Notes: generated by a model from the sequence alone, not told the origin. Positions 1 to 8,790 are shown, counted from the first letter of the stretch. The stretch: 64,000 nucleotides of DNA from CAZEAP01 sp964510315 (GCA_964510315.1 CAZEAP010000018.1:1-64000); one strand, 5' to 3'. Numbers and translations are program-made.

Positions 1-16
1 GACCAACCGTAACCAT

Positions 17-33
17 GCGCCCCGGAGGGGCGC
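17..33. terminator. GC-rich hairpin at window edge
   Basis: GCGCCCC and GGGGCGC arms (7 bp) flank a GGA loop. No T-run follows on either strand, so this may be a terminator of a gene outside the window or simply a repeat palindrome. Confidence 0.3.
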
Positions 34-182
34 GGTCGGCTCACAGATGCAGATGATGCTGAGCGAGTTCGATACGCAATGTCTTCACACCGGCCTGCCG
101 CCAGGACCCGCCGGTCAGGCTTTTGCGCATCGGGTACCTCACCGCGCCCCTGGGGGGCGCAATTGGGTTTTCGCGGGAAATA

Positions 183-200
183 CCAGGGCTGAAGCCCTGG
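183..200. repeat. CCAGGGCT-GA-AGCCCTGG palindrome
   Basis: A perfect 8-bp inverted repeat around a 2-base centre. Palindromes of the form GGGCTGAAGCCC recur between genes in many environmental bacteria (established impression, not searched here). Only one copy was seen in this window. Confidence 0.5.
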
Positions 201-474
201 CCTTCACGACCGCGCCGCTCCGCGGCGCCGACGCTGAAGATGTACGCGCCCCAGGGCGGGCTCTTGACCAAGTCCCTGGTCCTGGGGGTGCGCCCCGGGC
301 GCGCAAGCATCAGTGTGTATCTGTGTCTGGCGCTTTTCGTTTTCCTTTTCGCCCGTCGGGAGTTTTTCATCCGTGTCCAGGGATGGGCGGGAAAGTACGG
401 CGTGGCAGAACGGCGAGATGCGTTCGGCGCCTGAAGGTAAGGCGCCTCAGCATGACGGCGCGGCAGGCGCCGGG

Positions 475-738
475 CCGATTTGAGTGCCGACGGATGCTTT
501 CTACAAATCAGTTCCAGAACTTCTGTGGGTCTTCCATCTGTGTTTATCAGTGTTAATCAGTGTCTGGCGTTTTTCGTTTCCTTTTCGCCTGTCGGGAGTT
601 TATGATCAGTGTCCGGGCGGACGGGAAAGTACGGCGCCGCAGGCGTGGCACGCGAGACGGCCGATTGGAGTGCCGACGGATGCTTTCTACAAATCAGTTC
701 CAGAACTTCTGTGGGTCTTCCATCTGTGTTTATCAGTG
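475..738. repeat. 78-bp direct duplication, 186-bp period
   Basis: Bases 475-552 and 661-738 are identical except for one mismatch and share the core gagtgccgacggatgc. Both copies end in a ctgtgtttatcagtg segment. This segment is the reverse complement of a motif family also present at 31100-31127. Flanking blocks around gtttccttttcgcc (about 330, 570 and 752) and gggaaagtacggcg (388 and 624) show that a longer unit was duplicated at least twice and then diverged. Confidence 0.85.
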
Positions 739-856
739 CCCATCTGTGTCTCCGTTTTTCGTTTGCCTTTTCGCCTGTCGGGAGTCTTCCATCCGTGTCT
801 ATCAGTGCCGATCTGTGTCTCCGTTTTTCGTGGTACCCGGCCTGTGCCTTTGCCGT

Positions 857-892
857 CCTCCGTGTTCTCCGTGCCCTCCGTGCTCTCCGTGG
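857..892. repeat. Short tandem tccgtg repeats
   Basis: Four head-to-tail copies of a roughly 9-10 base unit built on ctccgtg(t/c)(t/c). It has the look of the low-complexity 'ccgtgttctccgtg' repeats that accompany the atctgtgtttatc family in environmental genomes. It is non-coding. Confidence 0.7.
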
Positions 893-1319
893 TTCCCCTT
901 TCTGTTCCGTCGCCAATCCACGTCGGAGCCCGGGGCGGACGTTCACCTGCGGTTCCATTGCACCCCCCGATTACGAAACGAACCCATTCTGTCGCAACTC
1001 GTCGAGCGCCGGCGGGCTACGACGCAGAAACACAACTTGTGTCTGTAGCCAAAAGGAAGCCTACAACTTTGTTTTTAATGCCGACAGGCGAATTGGTAGC
1101 AGCCGAGTGCGGCCGTGCCGCCCGCAGCCGGGAAGCGTTCGCAGTGAAGGCCCGGCGACCGTGTCGGTTGAAGGGAGCGGCCCTTTGGGCTACGCTCAGG
1201 CGCAGGGCAGCCCCCGCGACAGGTTTGAACACGGCGAACGCCGGGCTTCGCGGGGGGTCAGCGTCGGCCGCAGGGGGGCTGGGAGCCACCCATCACAGGA
1301 GATTCGGAGGTCAGGCGTC

Positions 1320-2696
1320 ATGAAGAGATGCAGAGCCGTCGGAGTTCCCCTTTGTCTCCTTGTGCTGGCCCTTGCCGGCTGCGCCCTTCCCTTCCGGAAG
1401 GCGGAGGAGCCCCGCATCAACTTCGAGGAGATCATCACCACCGCCAAACAGCAGGTTTTCCGAGCGCTGGTCTACGTCAAGCCCATCCGGGAGACCTACG
1501 CGCGGGGAGAGAAACAGCGCCAGCAGATATTCGGCAGCGGCGTCATCATCTCACCGGACGGCCTCGTGGTCACGAATCATCACGTGGTGGACAAAGCCAT
1601 CGAGATCAACTGCGTGCTGTGGAACAAAAAACAGGTGCCGGCCGAACTGATAGGCAAAGACAAGGAGACCGACCTGGCCGTGGTCAAGCTGTCCTACAAC
1701 GGGGAGGAACCGCTGCCGCAGGCGGAGTTCGCCGACTCCGACGCGCTCACCGAGGGCCAGTTCGTCATGGCGCTTGGCTCCCCCTTCGGCTTCACCCGCA
1801 GCATATCCCTGGGCATACTGTCCAACACCCGCCGGTACATCGGTTTCCAAACCATGCATAAGTACAACCTGTGGCTGCAGACCGACGCCTCCATCAACCC
1901 GGGCAACAGCGGGGGCCCCCTGGTCAACACGGACGGCGAGATCGTGGGCATCAACACGCTGGGTATATGGGCGGGAGAGGTGGGCTTCTCCATCCCGTCC
2001 AACGAGGTGAAACGGATCGTGGGCCGCCTGAAGAAGGACGGCAAGGTGGTGCGGGCGTGGACCGGCCTGGAGCTGCAGGCGCTGAAGGACTTCGAATCCA
2101 ACACTTTCCTCGACAGCGAGACGGGCGTGCTGGTCAAAGGTGTCGAGGAGGGCTCTCCGGCACAGAAAGCCGGCGTGCGGACCGGCGACATTCTGCTGGA
2201 GCTCAACGGCCGGAAGGTCCACGGCACCTACGTCGAGCAGCTTCCGCCCATACGCTGGGCCCTCGGCGACCTGCCGGTTGGCAAGCCCGCCGACCTCCTG
2301 GTCGAGCGGGCCGAACAGACACTTGCGCTCGAGATGACCCCGGTTCTCAAAGGAGCGGTGGAGGGAGAGGATTTCGACTGCCACCGGTGGAACATGACCG
2401 TCAAGGGCATAACCAAACATGCCAACCCCAGCCTTTACTTCTACAAGAAGAAGGGCGTGTTCATCCGCGGAGTGCGCCGGCCCGGCAACGCCATCGAATC
2501 GGGGCTGCAGCGCCACGATATCCTGGTGACGATCGGCGGAGAACCCGTGGAGACCGTCGAAGACGTCGAGCGCGTCTACAACAACCTTCTGAAAGACGAA
2601 GAGCGGGAGAAGAAGGTTCTGATCACCGTGCTGAGAAACGGGCTGGAACGGCCCATCGTACTGGACTATCGGAAGGACTATGAGAAGGAGGACTGA
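1320..2696 (+). CDS. HtrA/DegP-like serine protease, lipoprotein
   Basis: Trypsin-like serine protease of the HtrA (S1C) family, 458 residues, probably cleaving or sensing misfolded envelope proteins. The start is the ATG nine bases after GGAGG (1306-1310); upstream in-frame sequence is repeat DNA. Residues 1-21 form a lipoprotein signal ending LAGC, so Cys21 is probably acylated. The catalytic triad is visible: His88 (TNHHVV), Asp118 (ETDLAVVKL) and Ser197 (NPGNSGGPL). Two PDZ domains follow, about residues 255-330 and 365-450. The next gene starts 2 bases after the stop and carries further PDZ domains, so the two are surely co-transcribed and may act together. Confidence 0.92.
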   Translation: MKRCRAVGVPLCLLVLALAGCALPFRKAEEPRINFEEIITTAKQQVFRALVYVKPIRETYARGEKQRQQIFGSGVIISPDGLVVTNHHVVDKAIEINCVLWNKKQVPAELIGKDKETDLAVVKLSYNGEEPLPQAEFADSDALTEGQFVMALGSPFGFTRSISLGILSNTRRYIGFQTMHKYNLWLQTDASINPGNSGGPLVNTDGEIVGINTLGIWAGEVGFSIPSNEVKRIVGRLKKDGKVVRAWTGLELQALKDFESNTFLDSETGVLVKGVEEGSPAQKAGVRTGDILLELNGRKVHGTYVEQLPPIRWALGDLPVGKPADLLVERAEQTLALEMTPVLKGAVEGEDFDCHRWNMTVKGITKHANPSLYFYKKKGVFIRGVRRPGNAIESGLQRHDILVTIGGEPVETVEDVERVYNNLLKDEEREKKVLITVLRNGLERPIVLDYRKDYEKED

Positions 2697-2698
2697 TC

Positions 2699-5134
2699 AT
2701 GCGTGGCCCGAAGACACTGACAGCCCTACTGGCCGTCCTGCTTCTGGCGGCTCCGGCCGCCGGCGCCGTGGCCGCGGAGGACGAGGAGGCAGAGGCGACC
2801 GCCCGCCGCAAGGCCATGCTGAAGGCGGGCAGGAAAGCGCTGTGCCGGGTCCATTTTTACTTCAAGCGCCCCGAGGACGAAGCCCCGGAAGCGATGGGCG
2901 GCTTCAGGGCCGTCCAGCAGATGACGAAGTTCCAATACCAGCAGTTCGTCGACGCCCAGAAAAGTCTGGTGGTTGCGGGTGCGCTTCTGGACGGCGACGG
3001 ACACGTCCTGGTCGCTGATACGCATTTCGACGGCCGCTACATCGACCGCATCGAGGTGGTGGGCCCGGATGGGACGCGGTATCCGGCCGAGCGGGAGAAG
3101 CTGCTCGGCCGCGCGCCGGGGGTTCTGCTGAAAATCGCCAAACCGCCGGAGAACTGGCGACCCCCAACCTTCGGCGTCCAGGAGAAGATTACGGAACCCG
3201 GCGCCGCTTACATCGTCTCCCTCAATCAGTCGGGAAAAGACTGGTGGCTGACGCTGGATTCCCTCGGCGCAAGTTATCAGTACGGCGGAACCGGACACGT
3301 GCCGGATCGACTGAAGTTGCCCCGGGGCAGCGGCCTGATGGACGCAATGTTCCCCGGAGGCGGATACAATCCGTACGCTGCCTGGTTGGCCACGGCAATG
3401 TCGGAGATGATAGGCGGCTCTCGCCAACCCGCCCTGTTGTGCAACGACGAGGGCAAGCCCATCGGGGCAGCCATGCTGGGCTGGCCGCTGGAGACCGGGC
3501 AGGGGACCGTCGACTGGCAACGCGAGCGGCTGCTGGAAGGGCCAGGCATCAGCTTCGCCGAGCTTGAGAGGCTGACGGAGGTCTGCCGTGAGGAATTCGG
3601 GAAGAAGGTCCACAAGTGCAAGATACTCTACCGCAGGGAGGCGGCCGACCAGGGCATGCCCGACATCATGGCGATGATGCGGGGCGCCAAGGGCGGCAGA
3701 GGCGGCCCGCAGGAGAAGGAATGGGAGACCTTCGGCCTGGCCGTCGGGCCCCGCCGCCTGCTGATACCCCAGACCATCAGCCGGCAGGAGGCCGCGAAAA
3801 TAGACACCATCGAAGTGACCATCGACGGGGAAACCCACGCCGCCGAGCTGGCGGGCGCCTTCAAGGAACTGGGCGCTTTCCTGGTGGACCTCAAAGAGGC
3901 CACCTTTCCGGCGAGCACCGAGGTGACCGCGGGGGAAGTGCCGGAGAGGATGCGCCTGTTTTTCACCGTGCGGGCCAAGAAGAAAATGGGCGAGAAGCAC
4001 CTGCGCGTCCGCCCCAACCGCTGGTTCACCCGGACCAGGGGCTACAAGAACCGCTACACCATCTCGCCGGTCTTTTCAGCGTCCCCGGGAAGCTGGATAC
4101 TGGACCGGGACCTGAAGGTCCTCGGCCTCTACACCCGTCAGCGGCGGGAAGGGGAAGAGATCAGCGCCATGTCCCCTCAGCAGATGGGCCGGATGATGAT
4201 GCGCGAGATGAGCGGCAACGCCCGTATCTTCTGGGCCGAGAGCCTGGAGGAACGGCTCGCCGACCCGGTGGCCTTCTACGACCACCGCATCCGCTTCAAA
4301 ACCAGGGAGGAAGCCAAACGCATCGTGTGGCTGGGAGTCGAGTTCACTCCCATGGGTCCCGAACTGGCGAAACAGCTCGGGGTCGAGGGACCGACCAAGG
4401 ACGGCACCATCGGCCTCTACGTCAACCGCGTCTACGAAGCTTCACCCGCCGAGAAGATGGGCATCGGCAGCGGTGACATCCTCCTGGAGGTGGAGACGCC
4501 GAAACGGCCTCGCCCCATCGAACTCAGCGCGATGGGGTCGGGAGGCGCTTTCGGGTCCTTCGACTGGACGCAGTACATGGACTACAAATACGTGGAAGAG
4601 TATGGCGGCACCCGGCCCAAGTGGCCCTCGCGCCTGAACTACCTCACCACGCTGCTGCAGAGCATCGGTGAAGGCGAGGAAGTGAAGCTCACTTACCTCC
4701 AGGACGGCGAGAAGGTCAGCAAGGATTACGCGATCCAGACGGCGCCTCGGGACTTCGCCAGCGCCGAGAAGTACAAGAACAAGGAGGCGGGACTCACCGT
4801 CAAGGACCTCACCTACGAGGTGCGGACCGCCCTGCGGCTGGATGAAGACAAGAAGGCCGTGGTCGTCTCCAAGGTCGAACCCGGCAGCCCCGCCGAGGTG
4901 GCGAAGGTCCGGCCGTTCGAGCTGTTAACGGCGGTCGACGGCCGGCCGGTGACGTCCGCGAAGGAATTCGGGAAGCGCATCGAGAAGGCCCTGAAGTCGG
5001 ACGAAGAGGCCGTGCGGCTGACCGTCGAGTACCTGGGCAAGTCCCGTTTGGCGGACCTGGACCTCGCCCAGGTAGAGGCATGGGAGCCGCCCACGGCCCC
5101 GGAGGAATCCGAGGAGGAGTCGGAGGGCGAGTGA
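2699..5134 (+). CDS. Exported PDZ-domain protein, likely pseudoprotease
   Basis: 811-residue exported protein with a Sec signal peptide (about residues 1-25, ending AAGAVAAEDE). The start follows AAGGAGGA and sits 2 bases after the protease stop. The N-terminal half has phrases of a trypsin-like fold (GALLDGDGHVLVADTHF near residue 100) but no GNSGG-type nucleophile motif, so it looks catalytically dead. At least two PDZ domains lie in the C-terminal third, about residues 535-600 and 690-790. The tail is strongly acidic. Role is inferred: a scaffold or substrate-binding partner of the upstream HtrA protease. I do not recognise a named family. Confidence 0.8.
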   Translation: MRGPKTLTALLAVLLLAAPAAGAVAAEDEEAEATARRKAMLKAGRKALCRVHFYFKRPEDEAPEAMGGFRAVQQMTKFQYQQFVDAQKSLVVAGALLDGDGHVLVADTHFDGRYIDRIEVVGPDGTRYPAEREKLLGRAPGVLLKIAKPPENWRPPTFGVQEKITEPGAAYIVSLNQSGKDWWLTLDSLGASYQYGGTGHVPDRLKLPRGSGLMDAMFPGGGYNPYAAWLATAMSEMIGGSRQPALLCNDEGKPIGAAMLGWPLETGQGTVDWQRERLLEGPGISFAELERLTEVCREEFGKKVHKCKILYRREAADQGMPDIMAMMRGAKGGRGGPQEKEWETFGLAVGPRRLLIPQTISRQEAAKIDTIEVTIDGETHAAELAGAFKELGAFLVDLKEATFPASTEVTAGEVPERMRLFFTVRAKKKMGEKHLRVRPNRWFTRTRGYKNRYTISPVFSASPGSWILDRDLKVLGLYTRQRREGEEISAMSPQQMGRMMMREMSGNARIFWAESLEERLADPVAFYDHRIRFKTREEAKRIVWLGVEFTPMGPELAKQLGVEGPTKDGTIGLYVNRVYEASPAEKMGIGSGDILLEVETPKRPRPIELSAMGSGGAFGSFDWTQYMDYKYVEEYGGTRPKWPSRLNYLTTLLQSIGEGEEVKLTYLQDGEKVSKDYAIQTAPRDFASAEKYKNKEAGLTVKDLTYEVRTALRLDEDKKAVVVSKVEPGSPAEVAKVRPFELLTAVDGRPVTSAKEFGKRIEKALKSDEEAVRLTVEYLGKSRLADLDLAQVEAWEPPTAPEESEEESEGE

Positions 5135-5175
5135 GGCGCCGTGACGCCGGGAAATCGGCTTTTTCGCCGCCTCGT

Positions 5176-5205
5176 TTGTGAGGGCCCGCGGCGGCCTGCT
5201 ATACT
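5176..5205 (+). promoter_or_regulatory. Sigma-70 promoter for recJ, near-leaderless
   Basis: TTGTGA (5176-5181), 18-base spacer, TATACT (5200-5205). The expected start of transcription is 5212-5216, essentially on the ATG at 5216, with no Shine-Dalgarno sequence in between. Confidence 0.7.
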
Positions 5206-5215
5206 GCCGGGCGTA

Positions 5216-6952
5216 ATGGCTAAGAAGTGGATATTCCCCGCTTTTGACGGCGAGCAGGTTCGCCGGCTGGCCGACGATCTTGGCATCAGTCGGCTGACGG
5301 CCCGCATGCTGGTCAACCGCCGATTGATCCGGCCCGCGGCGGCTCAGCAGTTCCTCCAGCCCAGCCTGGAGGGGCTGGTCGATCCCGCCGGCGAGTCGAA
5401 GCTTGCGGAGGCCGCCGGGTTCCTGCTGGACGCCGTCCGCGCGGGCCAACGGATCACCGTCTTCGGCGACTACGATGCGGACGGAATCTGCGCGGCGGCC
5501 GTGCTGATGCGGACCATGCGATTTCTCGGGGCGGGAGTCCGCATTTACATCCCGCATCGGGTGGAGGAAGGCTACGGGCTGAGCCACGAGGCCGTCAGGG
5601 AACTGGCCGAAGCGGGCACGGAGGTGCTCGTTACGGTGGACTGCGGAATAGCCGCAACCGAGCAGGTGGCGCTCGCTCGCCGCCTCGGCATGCAGGTGCT
5701 GGTGACCGATCACCACGAACCGCGGGAGGGTCTGCCCGACGCGGACTACCTGCTCAATCCCAAGCTGGACGGGTGCCGGCTGGGCTACCGGGACCTGGCG
5801 GGCGTGGGCGTGGCCTTCAAGCTGGTGTGGGCTCTGGGCCGTCAGCTTTCGCCGGGCCAGCGGGTCTCGGAGGATTTCCGGGACCTGATGATGGAGGCCC
5901 TCGCCCTGGTGGCCATCGGCACCGTGGCCGACGTGGTGCCTCTGCTGGGAGAGAATCGGGTGCTGGTCCGCTATGGCTTGAAGTCCATAGCGGCCAGTGA
6001 GCGGCCGGGACTGCGCGTCCTGCTGGAGATGGCCGGCCTGAAAAACGGCCGCGTCTCCGCCTCCGACGTGGCGTTCCGGATCGCGCCCCTGCTGAACGCG
6101 GCCGGCCGAATGGCCGAACCCGACGCGGCGGTGGAGTTGCTCACCACCTGCAATGCCGGGCGGGCGGAGGAGCTGGGAAGGCACCTGCGGAAGCAGAACC
6201 GCCTCCGCCGAAAGGTTCAGCGCAACACCTGCAAGAAGGCCCTGGAACGGGTGACCGAGGACGAGCGGCTCCGGCAGCAGAGCTGCATCGTTGTGGCCGA
6301 CCCCGACTGGCACCGGGGCATCGTGGGGCTGGTGGCCTCCCGGCTGGCGGAGAAGTTCTGGCGGCCGGCCTTCGTGTTGAGCCTGGAGGGAGACGTTGCG
6401 CGGGGCAGCGGCCGGAGCATACCGGGCTTCCCGCTCTTCGAGGCGGTCCGCCGATGCGCAGACCTGCTGGATCGGTACGGCGGCCACCAGGGAGCCGCGG
6501 GAATCTCCCTGCCGCGGAGCAACCTGGAAAGCTTTACCGAACGCATAAACCAGGTAGCGGCGGAGATGGCTCCCGAGGAGGAGCCCACCCCTGAGCTGCA
6601 CCTGGACGGGGAGTCCGAACTGAAGGAACTGAACCTGGAGCTGCTACGAGAGATGAACCTGCTGGCCCCTTTCGGTGAAGGCAACCCCCAGCCGTTGTTT
6701 GCCGCATCGGGCCTGCGACTGGTGGGTCAGCCCAGGACGGTGGGCAGCACCGGGCGGCACCTGGCGTTCATGGTGCGGCAGGGCCCGGCGACCCTGCGGG
6801 TCTTCGCGCCCGGGAAGGCCGATTGGGTGGAGGAACTGCGCGGCCGAAAGGGAGAGCTGTTCTCCCTGGCCTTCGAGCCCAACATCAACCGCTACCGCGG
6901 CCGGACGTCGGTTGAGCTGCGGGCGCGGGACATGCGCTGGGACGGAGAGTAA
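5216..6952 (+). CDS. recJ: Single-stranded-DNA-specific exonuclease RecJ
   Basis: 5'-3' single-strand exonuclease of the DHH phosphoesterase superfamily, acting in recombination and mismatch/base-excision repair. The protein is about 578 residues, normal for RecJ. Motifs seen: GDYDADGICAAAVLM (motif I), DCGIAA and TDHHEPRE (DHH), then the DHHA1 region with GGHQGAAG, and a C-terminal OB-like domain. The reading frame extends 25 codons upstream, but the start MAKKWIF at 5216 is preferred because the promoter lies inside that extension. The transcript is therefore leaderless or nearly so. Confidence 0.95.
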   Translation: MAKKWIFPAFDGEQVRRLADDLGISRLTARMLVNRRLIRPAAAQQFLQPSLEGLVDPAGESKLAEAAGFLLDAVRAGQRITVFGDYDADGICAAAVLMRTMRFLGAGVRIYIPHRVEEGYGLSHEAVRELAEAGTEVLVTVDCGIAATEQVALARRLGMQVLVTDHHEPREGLPDADYLLNPKLDGCRLGYRDLAGVGVAFKLVWALGRQLSPGQRVSEDFRDLMMEALALVAIGTVADVVPLLGENRVLVRYGLKSIAASERPGLRVLLEMAGLKNGRVSASDVAFRIAPLLNAAGRMAEPDAAVELLTTCNAGRAEELGRHLRKQNRLRRKVQRNTCKKALERVTEDERLRQQSCIVVADPDWHRGIVGLVASRLAEKFWRPAFVLSLEGDVARGSGRSIPGFPLFEAVRRCADLLDRYGGHQGAAGISLPRSNLESFTERINQVAAEMAPEEEPTPELHLDGESELKELNLELLREMNLLAPFGEGNPQPLFAASGLRLVGQPRTVGSTGRHLAFMVRQGPATLRVFAPGKADWVEELRGRKGELFSLAFEPNINRYRGRTSVELRARDMRWDGE

Positions 6953-6993
6953 GCCCCGGCGCACGAATTCCTGAAAATCCCGCTACCAGTCCT

Positions 6994-7022
6994 TTGAACC
7001 GGTAAGTGGGGCCTGTTATACT
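6994..7022 (+). promoter_or_regulatory. Sigma-70 promoter of corrinoid protein gene
   Basis: TTGAAC (6994-6999), 17-base spacer, TATACT (7017-7022). It leaves a leader of about 60 bases in which no cobalamin-riboswitch box was recognised. Confidence 0.75.
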
Positions 7023-7089
7023 GCCGCAATTCTGAGAGCAAGCGGACCGGCAGAGGTGAGTCCGCCGACTTTCACAACAGGAGCCATTC

Positions 7090-7716
7090 ATGGCGGAGAT
7101 GGAGGCAATCGCAGAGGCCCTTATCGAGGGAGACCGCGACACCGTGGTCGAGCTGGTCCAGGAGGCCGTTGACGAGGGCGTTTCGGCGGAGAAGATCCTC
7201 AACGAAGGCCTCGTGGCCGGCATGGACGTGGTCGGCCGAAGGTTCAAGAACAACGAGTTCTACGTGCCCGAAGTCCTGATTGCGGCCCGCGCGATGAACG
7301 GCGGCATGGAGTTGCTGCAGCCCCTGCTGGCGGAGGCCGACATCAAACCGTCCGGGACCGTCGTGCTGGGCACCGTCAAAGGTGACCTCCACGATATCGG
7401 AAAGAACCTCGTGGGCATGATGCTCAAAGGCGGTGGGTTCAAGGTGGTCGACGCGGGCATAGACGTCGCGCCCGAACGCTTCATCGAGCTGATCGAGGAA
7501 CAGCAGGCCGAACTGCTGGGGCTCTCGGCACTGCTCACGACAACGATGCCCCAGATGGGCACGGTCATCGAGGCCGTCCAGGAAGCCGGGCTGGACGTGA
7601 AAGTGATAATCGGTGGAGCGCCGATAACCCAGGACTACGCCGACGAGATCGGGGCGAACGGCTATGCGCCCGATGCGGCCTCCGCCGTGGACCTGGCGCG
7701 GAGCCTGACGGAATAG
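7090..7716 (+). CDS. Corrinoid (B12-binding) methyl-carrier protein
   Basis: 208-residue corrinoid protein of the MtbC/MttC type that carries a methyl group on cobalamin between methyltransferases. An N-terminal four-helix cap (about residues 1-85) precedes the Rossmann B12-binding domain. The signature GDLHDIGKN supplies the lower-axial His, followed by GLSALLTTTMP and VIIGGAP. It is transcribed alone, with its own promoter and a good terminator, and no methyltransferase is adjacent. UroD-fold proteins elsewhere in the window (21939-23105 and 33403-34443) belong to the superfamily that partners such carriers; that link is inference. Confidence 0.9.
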   Translation: MAEMEAIAEALIEGDRDTVVELVQEAVDEGVSAEKILNEGLVAGMDVVGRRFKNNEFYVPEVLIAARAMNGGMELLQPLLAEADIKPSGTVVLGTVKGDLHDIGKNLVGMMLKGGGFKVVDAGIDVAPERFIELIEEQQAELLGLSALLTTTMPQMGTVIEAVQEAGLDVKVIIGGAPITQDYADEIGANGYAPDAASAVDLARSLTE

Positions 7717-7739
7717 ACCAGATGTGTCGAAGCTCGGAG

Positions 7740-7776
7740 CGCACCCCCGGACGGTTCCGTCGGGGGTGCGTTTTCC
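7740..7776 (+). terminator. Rho-independent terminator
   Basis: CGCACCCCCG and CGGGGGTGCG form a perfect 10-bp stem with further pairing inside the loop, followed by TTTT. It closes the single-gene corrinoid-protein transcript. Confidence 0.9.
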
Positions 7777-7884
7777 TAGGGACCTCGATGGACCGGAACG
7801 CCGGCCACGGCGGTGGGCCGCGGCCGCCGCGGCGCGGGCGAACAAACCTACGTTGATCACGACTGAGCCGCAGGGAGCAAGGGA

Positions 7885-8286
7885 ATGCCGCAGATAGTTA
7901 TCACGCTGGGTAAGGACGAGTTCCGCGCGGAGTTAACCGACGAGGAGGCGCCTGAGACCGTTCGGGAGATCCTCGAAGCCCTTCCTTTCGAGTCGACGGC
8001 GCGCAAGTGGGGCGAGGAGATATACTTCGAGATCCCGGTGGAGATGACCGAAGAGAACCCCCGGGACAAGGTCGGCAAGGGCGATTTGGGCTACTGGCCC
8101 GCCGGCCAATGCTTCTGCCTGTTCTACGGCAAGACCCCCATGAGCCCCTCGGAGGAAGAGATCGTGCCCGCTTCGCCGGTCAATCGCATTGGCCAGATGG
8201 AGGATCCGGAAAAGCTCCACGGACACGCCGCCGGCGAGCAGGTGTCGGTCCGGCTGGCCGGGACGGGCGGGGCCGAAGAGTCCTGA
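7885..8286 (+). CDS. Cyclophilin-like fold protein (TM1367 type)
   Basis: 133-residue protein resembling the 'cyclophilin-like' family typified by Thermotoga TM1367. Family traits seen: an opening beta strand with LGKDEFRAELTDEEAPETV, then WGEEIYFEIPV, the GDLGYWPAGQCFCLFYG strand and a late NRIGQ segment. These proteins share the cyclophilin barrel but lack the usual prolyl-isomerase active site, and the function is unknown. The start ATG follows GGGAGCAAGGGA. The next gene begins 25 bases downstream, so the two are probably co-transcribed. Confidence 0.75.
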   Translation: MPQIVITLGKDEFRAELTDEEAPETVREILEALPFESTARKWGEEIYFEIPVEMTEENPRDKVGKGDLGYWPAGQCFCLFYGKTPMSPSEEEIVPASPVNRIGQMEDPEKLHGHAAGEQVSVRLAGTGGAEES

Positions 8287-8310
8287 ATCACACTGCCCGG
8301 AGCCACACAG

Positions 8311-8790
8311 GTGCCGAAAGAAGTCAAGATTCGGCCCTACAGGGAGCGTGACCGCGACCGCATACTGCGGATCACTGAGGAAAACTTCGCCGACTTTTGC
8401 CTGGACTGCGCCATCGAAGAGCGCTACGGCCTGATCGCCGGGACGAGCTGGCAGGAACGCAAACGCTCCGGCATCGAGCACGACCTGCGGCGCTACCCGG
8501 AGCACGCCCTCGTGGCCGAGGTGGGTGAGCTGGTGGTCGGCTACGTCTGCACCCGCACCTACCGCACCACCTCCATAGGGCACGTGGCCAACATGGCCGT
8601 GGACCGGCAGTTTCAAGGCCGAGGGATCGGGCGGAAGCTTTTAAAGGCCGCACTGGACCATTTCCGCGAATGCGGCCTGAAATACGCCAGAGTCGAGACC
8701 CTGGAGCAGAACTTCAAGGGCCGGAACCTCTATCCGTCAGTGGGTTTCGAACAGGTGGGACGCCAGGTGTTCTACTTCCGGGAGTTGTAG
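8311..8790 (+). CDS. GNAT-family N-acetyltransferase
   Basis: 159-residue acetyltransferase of the GNAT fold, transferring acetyl from acetyl-CoA to an unknown amine. The acetyl-CoA loop is visible as QFQGRGIGRKLL (Q/RxxGxG/A). It is preceded by the VANMAVDRQ strand and followed by the NFKGRNLYPSVGFEQVGRQVFY ending typical of the fold (quoted here as pieces of one segment). The start is GTG at 8311. Substrate not predictable; RimI-like protein or small-molecule acetylation are both possible. Confidence 0.85.
   Translation: MPKEVKIRPYRERDRDRILRITEENFADFCLDCAIEERYGLIAGTSWQERKRSGIEHDLRRYPEHALVAEVGELVVGYVCTRTYRTTSIGHVANMAVDRQFQGRGIGRKLLKAALDHFRECGLKYARVETLEQNFKGRNLYPSVGFEQVGRQVFYFREL

Larger units (their letters stand above)
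1..1319. other. Gene-free repeat-rich region
   Basis: No convincing coding sequence lies here. The open frames have low-complexity, repeat-driven translations and run on both strands at once. The DNA is a patchwork of degenerate repeats: a small hairpin at the left edge, a GGGCTGAAGCCC-type palindrome, a 78-bp direct duplication, recurrent tttttcgtttccttttcgcc-like blocks near 330, 570 and 752, and short tccgtg iterations. Positions 906-1319 hold no recognised feature except the ribosome-binding site of the next gene. Confidence 0.7.

Noticed and set aside
475..738. Possible CRISPR array
   Set aside because: Only two near-identical copies with a 186-base period, the repeat is 78 bases, and no cas genes or regular spacers are present.
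609..1319. N-terminal extension of the HtrA protease
   Set aside because: The frame is open, but it encodes repeat-derived sequence, and the lipobox signal peptide begins at 1320 behind a good ribosome-binding site.
7023..7089. Cobalamin riboswitch before the corrinoid protein gene
   Set aside because: The leader is about 60 bases, too short, and contains no B12 box.
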